Assembly: GCA_964526635.1 (NCBI GenBank)
Contig: CAZGLR010000105.1
Coordinates: 1-11,589, forward strand
Origin: CAZGLR01 sp964526635
Lineage (GTDB): Bacteria > Zixibacteria > MSB-5A5 > GN15 > JAAZOE01
Reading direction: 5' to 3'
Length of the DNA: 11,589 nt
Part shown: piece by piece, positions 1-5,450 of the stretch
How the letters are laid out: every line of letters begins with the position of its first letter
Numbering within the stretch: position 1 is the stretch's first letter
Position numbers and translations under genes: made by a program
Notes under the pieces: generated by a model
The model's database searches: none
What the model was told of the DNA's origin: nothing
Seen by the model: the letters and a program-made list of their open reading frames with translations, nothing else

Positions 1-72
1 GGCAATACGTCGGTGGTTGCCGAACGGGTCGTTCCGGCGCCGACAGGTTTGTCCGAGAAGCCGTATATCTGA
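1..72 (+). CDS. Possible C-terminal end of an upstream gene (partial)
   Basis: Reading from base 1 gives 23 codons without a stop, ending in ...GLSEKPYI and a TGA at 70-72. G or C dominates the third codon positions (about 16 of 23), as in the genes here. This fits the tail of a + strand gene ending 34 bases before ligA, possibly in the same transcript. The piece is too short to identify. The other two forward frames are also open for similar lengths (stops at 74-76 and 96-98), so the frame choice is only a preference. Confidence 0.3.
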   Translation, partial: GNTSVVAERVVPAPTGLSEKPYI

Positions 73-106
73 TTGACGGAGCGATTATGAAACAATAGAT
101 TGGATT

Positions 107-2134
107 ATGGCCGAAAAGAAAACACCGCAAAACATCAAAGACGAAGCCGCCGGGCTTCGCGATGAAATAAACGAACACAATTATCGCTACTATGTGCTCG
201 ATGAGCCATCGATCTCGGATGCCGAGTATGATAAGCTGTTCGACCGCCTGGTTGAACTCGAAGAAAAGTATCCATCGCTACAGACGCCGGATTCCCCGAC
301 ACAACGAGTAGGTGCGCCGCCATCGAAGAAATTCGAGGCGGTGAAGCATCGGGTACAGATGCTGTCGTTGCAAAAGGTGACGACGCGCGAAGAATTTGAG
401 GATTTCGATCGACGGGTGCACGAGGGCATTGGTGTGGAAAATGGCAAAGATATCGAGTATGTGTTTGAATCCAAGCTCGATGGCCTCGCGGTGGAATTGG
501 TCTATGACGATGGGGTCTTGACGATTGGATCGACGCGTGGCGACGGCCTCACCGGGGAGAATATTACGCCCAATTTGAAGACAGTGCATTCGATACCATT
601 GAAGTTGTCAAAGAAAGCAGCTGAGAAGTACCCGCTACTCGAAGTGCGCGGTGAAGTGATCCTGCGCAAATCGGATTTCGCGAAATTGAATAAAATGCAG
701 CAGGAGCTGGGACAACCGGAGTTTGCCAATCCGCGAAATTCCGCCGCGGGATCACTCAGGCAGCTGGATAGCCGGGTGACTGCATCTCGGCCATTGATTT
801 TTGTAGCGTATGGCATTTCTGATCAGGAATTGCCAGGGCTGGAATCGCAAAGTGAAGTTATTGCGTTCTTAAAACATGAAAGATTTAAAACCAATGAGCA
901 TTTTAAGTCAGTAGGCGGAGTCAGCAGTGTACATAGGGCGTTTGAAAATCTTAAAGATAGCCGCAGCAAGCTCGATTATGATATCGATGGTGCGGTGATC
1001 AAAGTCAACAATTTCGTCGATCAGATGCGGCTGGGCCAGGTGAGCCGTGCCCCGCGCTGGGCGGTGGCGTGGAAATTCAAAGCCGAAGCGGCCGAGACAG
1101 TGCTGGAGGATGTGATATTTTCGGTCGGCCGAACAGGTATTGTCACCCCTGTCGCAGTATTGAAACCGGTCAGGGTCGGCGGTGCGGAAGTACGGCGGGC
1201 GTCGCTTCATAACGAGGATGAACTCAAAGCCAAAGATATCCGTATCGGGGATCATGTTCGCATTCACCGTGCCGGAGATGTAATTCCTGAAGTAATTGAG
1301 GTTATAACAGACAAGCGGTCCGGCAAAGAAAAACCGGTCGAGTACCCGACGGTGTGTCCATCGTGCGGCGAGAAAATCAAACGGATCGAGGGCGAGGCGG
1401 CATATCGGTGTGTGAACCGCTTTTGCCCGGCGCAGGTGGTCGAAAAGATTTTCCATTTTGCCGGCAAGGGCGCGATGGATATCGAGGGCCTCGGCGGCAA
1501 ACTGGCCGAACAATTGGCCGAGAACAAGCTGGTAGCCAATCCTGACGATATTTACTTTTTGACTATTGATGATCTGCTACCGCTGGATTTGATGGCTGAA
1601 AAGCGGGCACAGAATCTGCTTGATGCAATCGATGAATCCCGCAAACGACCATTGCCGAATGTTATTTATGCACTGGGGATACCCGGAGTCGGTGAAACGG
1701 CGGCGAAGATACTGGCCGAACGATTTAATGCAATTGATGCCTTGATGAAAGCCTCTGAAGATGATCTGACTGCCATCGGCGGTATCGGTCCGATCGTGGC
1801 GCATTCGATTGTGGCGTTTTTGCATCAGGATGAAATCAAGGAGATGCTCTCGCGGATGCGCGAGGGCGGTGTTGAATTTCCCAAATTCGAGAGTAAACGC
1901 CGCGAGGTCGAGGGTGTTGCCGGGAAGACATTCGTTATCACCGGGACCCTGTCGAAGCCGCGGGATCATTTTAAGAAAACAATCGAGAACGGCGGCGGCA
2001 CGGTGACGTCATCGGTATCGAAGAATACTGATTATCTGGTATGCGGCGAGAATCCCGGCAGCAAGCTGGACAAGGCGAAGAAGCTGGGGGTAGAGATTTT
2101 GGATGAGGGTGGCTTTGGGGAATTGATGGAATAG
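107..2134 (+). CDS. ligA: NAD-dependent DNA ligase LigA
   Basis: LigA seals nicks in duplex DNA during replication and repair. It uses NAD+ to form a ligase-AMP intermediate. The 675 residues match the usual length of about 670, and all family domains are present in order. Domain Ia has the NAD-binding YYVLDEPSISDAEYD stretch (about 28-42). The adenylation domain has the K-x-D-G motif with the nucleophile Lys123. The OB-fold region follows (about 325-405). A four-cysteine zinc site uses Cys417, Cys420, Cys435 and Cys440. Helix-hairpin-helix repeats span about 515-575, with IPGVG and IGGIG turns. A BRCT domain occupies about 603-675. The conserved SLxNA turn after domain Ia reads SLQKV here, a mild deviation. 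The ATG at 107 is the only sensible start, because the frame is closed by TGA at 74-76. A Shine-Dalgarno directly before it is weak. The gene converges on the dehydrogenase gene and probably ends at the terminator at 2390-2418. Identification is secure. Confidence 0.98.
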   Translation: MAEKKTPQNIKDEAAGLRDEINEHNYRYYVLDEPSISDAEYDKLFDRLVELEEKYPSLQTPDSPTQRVGAPPSKKFEAVKHRVQMLSLQKVTTREEFEDFDRRVHEGIGVENGKDIEYVFESKLDGLAVELVYDDGVLTIGSTRGDGLTGENITPNLKTVHSIPLKLSKKAAEKYPLLEVRGEVILRKSDFAKLNKMQQELGQPEFANPRNSAAGSLRQLDSRVTASRPLIFVAYGISDQELPGLESQSEVIAFLKHERFKTNEHFKSVGGVSSVHRAFENLKDSRSKLDYDIDGAVIKVNNFVDQMRLGQVSRAPRWAVAWKFKAEAAETVLEDVIFSVGRTGIVTPVAVLKPVRVGGAEVRRASLHNEDELKAKDIRIGDHVRIHRAGDVIPEVIEVITDKRSGKEKPVEYPTVCPSCGEKIKRIEGEAAYRCVNRFCPAQVVEKIFHFAGKGAMDIEGLGGKLAEQLAENKLVANPDDIYFLTIDDLLPLDLMAEKRAQNLLDAIDESRKRPLPNVIYALGIPGVGETAAKILAERFNAIDALMKASEDDLTAIGGIGPIVAHSIVAFLHQDEIKEMLSRMREGGVEFPKFESKRREVEGVAGKTFVITGTLSKPRDHFKKTIENGGGTVTSSVSKNTDYLVCGENPGSKLDKAKKLGVEILDEGGFGELME

Positions 2135-2146
2135 GACCTGGCCTTG

Positions 2147-2161
2147 CCCGCACCCTGCGGG
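2147..2161. repeat. Small GC-rich hairpin after ligA
   Basis: CCCGCA (2147-2152) and TGCGGG (2156-2161) are perfect inverted arms around a three-base loop, 12 bases after the ligA stop. An alternative pairing is CACCC/GGGTG (2151-2163). No T-run follows, so it is not a standard intrinsic terminator. It may stabilise the 3' end of the ligA mRNA or be part of a dispersed repeat, but the sequence alone cannot decide. Confidence 0.4.
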
Positions 2162-2187
2162 TGGGGTACCGGGTTGATCAAAAACCT

Positions 2188-2212
2188 GGGTGGCCCAGCG
2201 GCTTGCCGTGGG
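2188..2212 (+). repeat. REP-like hairpin element, copy 1
   Basis: This 25-base stretch folds as CCCA-(G)-CGGC, a TT loop, then GCCG-TGGG. It matches the reverse complement of 2352-2375 at about 21 of 25 aligned positions. The differences include a paired A-T to G-C change within the stem, so base pairing is preserved. The two copies lie in opposite orientation about 140 bases apart. This looks like a short dispersed palindromic repeat of the REP type. Membership of a genome-wide family cannot be shown from one window. Confidence 0.5.
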
Positions 2213-2351
2213 TTCCAGCCAAATTTACGATACAGCGATATCGAACAATTTGTGGGATAGGATGCACCTCACGGAATCATTAAAGATCGCTATCGGTACT
2301 TGTGGGAACCTCCGCGGGGCAAATGCATATTAACCAAGATATTGATAGTTT

Positions 2352-2375
2352 CCCACAGCAAGCTGTGGGGCACCC
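2352..2375 (-). repeat. REP-like hairpin element, copy 2 (inverted)
   Basis: CCCACAGC (2352-2359) and GCTGTGGG (2362-2369) are perfect eight-base arms separated by AA, followed by GCACCC. This is the cleaner of the two copies. Its reverse complement aligns with 2188-2212, with a compensatory stem change. It lies 14 bases from the outer edge of the terminator at 2390-2418. Confidence 0.55.
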
Positions 2376-2389
2376 TAAATGATTGAACA

Positions 2390-2418
2390 AAAAAAGCCCG
2401 GCTGAACCGGGCTTTTTT
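2390..2418. terminator. Bidirectional intrinsic terminator
   Basis: The core arms GCCCGG (2396-2401) and CCGGGC (2407-2412) enclose the loop CTGAA. They are flanked by six As on the left that pair with six Ts on the right. Each strand therefore shows a GC stem followed by a run of Us, the classic two-way terminator between convergent genes. It serves ligA on the + strand, although 255 bases past its stop, and the dehydrogenase on the - strand, 22 bases past its stop. Confidence 0.9.
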
Positions 2419-2439
2419 CTATCTATGTAAATTATGCGA

Positions 2440-3558
2440 TCAGATGAGTTTGGCGACAGCTTCGGCCACTTCCAGCGAGGTGTTGGAACCGCCCATATCA
2501 TAGGTACGAATCTGACCATCGGCGACGACTTTTGCGATGGCCTTTTCAAGGCGGTCGCCCATCTCGACTTCGCCGAGCCAGTCGAGCATCATCTTCGCCG
2601 ACAGCAGCATAGCGGTCGGATTGACTTTGTACTGTCCGGCATATTTCGGTGCGGAGCCGTGGGTCGGTTCGAAAACAGCATAGTTGTCACCGATGTTGCC
2701 TGACGAGGCAAACCCAAGACCGCCGACGAGTTGGGCGCACAGGTCGGAGACAATGTCGCCGAACATATTGCTGGTTACGAGAACTGAATAGTCCATCGGG
2801 TTTTTGATCAACCACATGCACATAGCGTCGATATTGGTTTCCCAGAGTTCAATGCCCGGATAATTTTTGGCTACTTCGCGAGCAGTACGAACCATGAGTC
2901 CCGATGTTTCGCGCATGACATTCGGCTTTTCAACAACTGTCACACTCTTGCGGCCAAATTTCTTGGCGTATTCAAACGAGTCGGTGATAATGTTGCGGCA
3001 GCCGGTTTTGGTGTTTATGCGAAGAGTAATCGCCATCTCGTTGCCCGGATGTTTATCGAAGCGGGCCATTTTCTTATTGTGCTTCTTGACGACCTCGCGG
3101 ACTTCATCGGGTACGGGATGGAATTCAACCCCGGCGTAGAGGTCTTCGGTGTTTTCACGGAAGACGACCAGGTCGATACCGTCTTTATAATTCAGCGGGT
3201 TTCCAGCGTAGGCTTTGCACGGCCGCATATTGGTGCGCAGGTTGAATTCCTGACGCAGGCGGACGATGGGCGAGGAATAGACGTGGCCTTTGCCCTGCAA
3301 CTCCGGAATCAGCGCGGCTTCGGCTTCTTCTTTGGGGAGTGATGTGATGGCGCCGAAAAGCGCGCAATCGGTCTTCTTGAGGAGATCGATGGTGCGTGCG
3401 GGAAGCGGATCAGCTTCGGTTTTCCAGAATTCCCAGCCGATGTCACCATGAGTATATTCAGCATCGAGTTTCAGGGCATCGAGAACGATGCGGGTAGCTT
3501 CCATTACTTCGACGCCGACGCCATCGCCCGGCAGCCAGGCAATTTTGTATTTCGACAT
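2440..3558 (-). CDS. Isocitrate/isopropylmalate dehydrogenase family protein (probably NADP-dependent isocitrate dehydrogenase-like)
   Basis: Beta-decarboxylating dehydrogenase of 372 residues, which oxidises a 2-hydroxyacid such as isocitrate to a 2-oxoacid plus CO2. The family features are clear: LPGDGVG near the N-terminus (9-15), the arginines in VRLRQEF and MRP (100-112), FRENTEDLYAG (133-143), the catalytic Lys211, and the metal-binding aspartates Asp244, Asp268 and Asp272. The cofactor loop reads HGSAPKYAGQYKVNP (300-314). Lys305, Tyr306 and Val312, with Tyr353 in TYD, match E. coli Icd residues Lys344, Tyr345, Val351 and Tyr391, which select NADP. The Arg395 equivalent is Gly. At the substrate site, the position of E. 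coli Ser113 is Ser96, but Asn115 is replaced by Ile98, so the exact substrate is uncertain. At 372 residues it is shorter than E. coli Icd (416) and closer to NAD-IDH and isopropylmalate enzymes. The start is supported by AAGGAG 10 bases upstream. It lies 20 bases after the second barrel gene, probably in the same transcript. Isocitrate dehydrogenase is most likely; homoisocitrate or isopropylmalate dehydrogenase is possible. Confidence 0.85.
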   Translation of the reverse strand: MSKYKIAWLPGDGVGVEVMEATRIVLDALKLDAEYTHGDIGWEFWKTEADPLPARTIDLLKKTDCALFGAITSLPKEEAEAALIPELQGKGHVYSSPIVRLRQEFNLRTNMRPCKAYAGNPLNYKDGIDLVVFRENTEDLYAGVEFHPVPDEVREVVKKHNKKMARFDKHPGNEMAITLRINTKTGCRNIITDSFEYAKKFGRKSVTVVEKPNVMRETSGLMVRTAREVAKNYPGIELWETNIDAMCMWLIKNPMDYSVLVTSNMFGDIVSDLCAQLVGGLGFASSGNIGDNYAVFEPTHGSAPKYAGQYKVNPTAMLLSAKMMLDWLGEVEMGDRLEKAIAKVVADGQIRTYDMGGSNTSLEVAEAVAKLI

Positions 3559-3578
3559 GTATATGCTACTCCTTACCT

Positions 3579-4454
3579 TTAAAGAGAAACAGTTAACGAA
3601 AAACGGTGTGAATCACCGAGATCGGATTGATACGGCACAAAAGCATAATCTATCCGAAAGTTTTTGTACGTGAACCCCGCCCCCGCGGAGATGTCGCGAC
3701 TGTCGTAGCCGGTTTGATACCCTGCCCGGAGGTAGACGATATCCTCGAGCAGGTATTCGGCTCCGACATGAATATGCGAGTCGCCTGATTTGATGTTAAC
3801 GTAATCAACGACCAAAGTGGTATTGTATTTGGTAGCCCCGGCACCGACGCGGAGAATCAGGGGTAAATCACTTTCCTTTTCAAGGAGCGTGTACGCCGGA
3901 CCAATATTAGCCACAGAGCCATGAAAAGCAAGAAAATCCGTATGAAAATAGGCGATTCCGAGGCCGAAAGCCGGGCTGGAGCCCTGATATTCATCGATTT
4001 TCTGCATGAGCCACCCGGCCGAAATCCCGGCCGATATTTTGGCGTTCAGCGGCAGGGCGGCAAAAGCCTTGACCGACAGGTCATTGACATCAAAGAGATA
4101 ATCAGGCTCGGCGGTATTACCCAGGCGCCCCTCGAGATCATCGATCCCCGACAGGCGGAAGTGAATTCCCGCTGATACGCTTTTCACCGGAAATATCACC
4201 GCCAGGGCATTGGTGGCGCGATCCTGAATAGCGGTGTTGCGAGAAAAGCCGAGGACTCCAGCCTCCATCCGGGTGATTGTTGCCGGATTGTATTCAAGTG
4301 TAAACGGATCGGCATCGAACAATGTCGTTGTTTCACCCATAGCAACCTGGCGCGGGCCGGTCAGATTGAGCAGATCAAGCATCCCGGTCTCGCCCGCTAC
4401 GGCCGGAGATATCAGAAGCAGCAAAATCGTTGTTGTCACAAAGAATTTATTCAT
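3579..4454 (-). CDS. PorV/PorQ-family outer-membrane beta-barrel protein (second barrel)
   Basis: This 291-residue protein has a signal peptide, with a hydrophobic core at about 4-19 and probable cleavage after AVA (18-20). The mature part alternates polar and hydrophobic residues, as in membrane beta-strands. The N-terminal motif LNLTGPRQVAMGE...LEYNPATI (29-60) is the FadL/PorV-like opening, in which a G-x-x-x-x-AMG turn precedes an asparagine-proline plug segment. The C-terminal DYAFVPYQSDLGDSHRFSLT region (269-288) is characteristic of PorV/PorQ family members in FCB bacteria. I expect it in the outer membrane. The gene starts 11 bases after the preceding barrel gene; its ribosome site is weak (AGGA about 12 bases upstream), so translational coupling is likely. 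PorQ-like is a reasonable guess from its position and small size, but subfamily assignment needs profile searches. No enzymatic function is implied. Confidence 0.75.
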   Translation of the reverse strand: MNKFFVTTTILLLLISPAVAGETGMLDLLNLTGPRQVAMGETTTLFDADPFTLEYNPATITRMEAGVLGFSRNTAIQDRATNALAVIFPVKSVSAGIHFRLSGIDDLEGRLGNTAEPDYLFDVNDLSVKAFAALPLNAKISAGISAGWLMQKIDEYQGSSPAFGLGIAYFHTDFLAFHGSVANIGPAYTLLEKESDLPLILRVGAGATKYNTTLVVDYVNIKSGDSHIHVGAEYLLEDIVYLRAGYQTGYDSRDISAGAGFTYKNFRIDYAFVPYQSDLGDSHRFSLTVSL

Positions 4455-4465
4455 CTCATTGCGTC

Positions 4466-5437
4466 CTAAAACAGGAGATCAAATGATATCAACAGATCAT
4501 CGCCCTCGCCGACTTTATCAAATAAATAGGCAGCGTCGATCTGGAGAACCATCTTTTTCAAAGTGTGCCGGAGTCCGATACCAAAGGTCGGATCAAAATC
4601 ATCAAACCCGGCCCGGAGGGTGAGCATTCGCTCGATCGTATATTCGCCACCGAAACGGAACCGGGAAATTTCCGACGTACGGTATTCAAAATCAGCGGCG
4701 AACAGATAATTATCGATCCTGGCCAGCGCAATACCGCCCCGTATGTTCAGCGGAAAATCCTCATCGACACTTGAGCCCTGATCGCGGCCATAGTCTTCCC
4801 AGAAATCAGTCGTCGTCCAGCGATAGCTGGCTCCGGCGTTTTCCACAACCAACCCGGCCCGGAGACTGGGGAAAAGACTACCGACAGCGGTCTTACTCAT
4901 ATTGAAAATACCCATGATACCAAAGTCCACACCGATTGTATAGGCATCCGCCGATTCAATCGTGTTCTGAACATAAAAAACACGGGCGCCGATAGATAGT
5001 TCCGGCAGAAACCGCTTGGCGAAGGTGATCCCGATCAGGTTCTCGCTGTTGGAGATAGTCTGGCCATCGATAATATTCCCCTGATCGTCGCGGGCCTCCA
5101 GATCGCCGGTTCCGGCGTGGACCCAGTTGAAGGCGAGCATGGCTTCGCCCTGGGCCGGAAGCCCGACCGATACATGGCCAAGGCGACGTTCGAGTTCCAT
5201 GATTCGATACGAGAAACCTACCATGTGCTGATCAGTCTGAGCTGCGCCGGCGGCATTATAAAGAAAGCCGATCCCGCCTTCAGCGACAGCGGTAAAAGCG
5301 CCGCCCATGGCGGCGGGCCGCCCGCCCAGGGCCAGATTACGGAAATTGGCGGGTTGGCCGCCCTTGCCATCTCCGGCCATCGCGCCAGCCGGCAGGGCCA
5401 GAAGCAGGATGATTGTTATCAGTATACGCTTTCTCAT
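4466..5437 (-). CDS. PorV/PorQ-family outer-membrane beta-barrel protein (first barrel)
   Basis: An exported barrel protein of 323 residues from the start chosen here. The signal peptide is MRKRILITIILLLALPAGAMA, with cleavage expected after AMA. The next segment, NLALGGRPAAMGGAFTAVAE followed by LYNAAGAA, is the hallmark N-terminal motif of the PorV/FadL-like family. The rest consists of amphipathic strands, and the protein ends in an aromatic residue (DLLF), as expected for barrels inserted by BamA. In Bacteroidota, PorV receives type IX secretion cargo through its C-terminal domain. Here the gene lies 7 bases after a gene for a large exported propeller protein with such a domain. Three consecutive ATGs occur (5443, 5440, 5437). 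The AGGAG at 5444-5448 touches the first and is six bases from the third, so 5437 is the best start; 5443 would add two methionines. Family assignment is fairly sure; a PorV-equivalent role is inference. Confidence 0.78.
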   Translation of the reverse strand: MRKRILITIILLLALPAGAMAGDGKGGQPANFRNLALGGRPAAMGGAFTAVAEGGIGFLYNAAGAAQTDQHMVGFSYRIMELERRLGHVSVGLPAQGEAMLAFNWVHAGTGDLEARDDQGNIIDGQTISNSENLIGITFAKRFLPELSIGARVFYVQNTIESADAYTIGVDFGIMGIFNMSKTAVGSLFPSLRAGLVVENAGASYRWTTTDFWEDYGRDQGSSVDEDFPLNIRGGIALARIDNYLFAADFEYRTSEISRFRFGGEYTIERMLTLRAGFDDFDPTFGIGLRHTLKKMVLQIDAAYLFDKVGEGDDLLISFDLLF

Positions 5438-5443
5438 CATCAT

Positions 5444-5448
5444 CTCCT
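5444..5448 (-). promoter_or_regulatory. Shine-Dalgarno AGGAG that decides the first barrel start
   Basis: On the - strand, AGGAG directly abuts the first of three in-frame ATG codons and stands six bases from the third. Only the third spacing is normal for initiation, which moves the likely start from 5443 to 5437. The site lies in the seven-base gap just after the propeller stop codon, so re-initiation by ribosomes finishing that gene is plausible. Confidence 0.6.
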
Positions 5449-5450
5449 GT

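Larger units (their letters stand above)
2135..2439. other. Convergent intergenic region (ligA / dehydrogenase)
   Basis: These 305 bases separate the 3' ends of two convergent genes and hold no credible coding sequence. In order they contain a GC-rich hairpin (2147-2161), two inverted copies of a REP-like hairpin (2188-2212 and 2352-2375) and a bidirectional terminator (2390-2418). Between the REP-like copies is a less structured, more AT-rich core in which the octamer TTGTGGGA occurs twice (2250-2257 and 2300-2307). That octamer resembles the edge of the REP-like element and could mark further decayed copies. I see no promoter or convincing small RNA. Confidence 0.6.

Noticed and set aside
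908..1513. A 201-codon open frame on the - strand inside ligA
   Set aside because: It is antisense to the conserved OB-fold and zinc regions of LigA. Its composition is that of a shadow frame with no recognisable motif.
2221..2350. A possible small RNA or attenuator in the core between the two REP-like copies
   Set aside because: No promoter, conserved fold or terminator of its own is visible. The only pairing noticed (AGCGAT with ATCGCT about 50 bases away) is too short to mean anything.
2280..2549. An 89-codon - strand frame running over the dehydrogenase stop and the intergenic repeats
   Set aside because: It crosses the strong terminator and the REP-like hairpin, overlaps the dehydrogenase C-terminus in another frame, and has no family resemblance.
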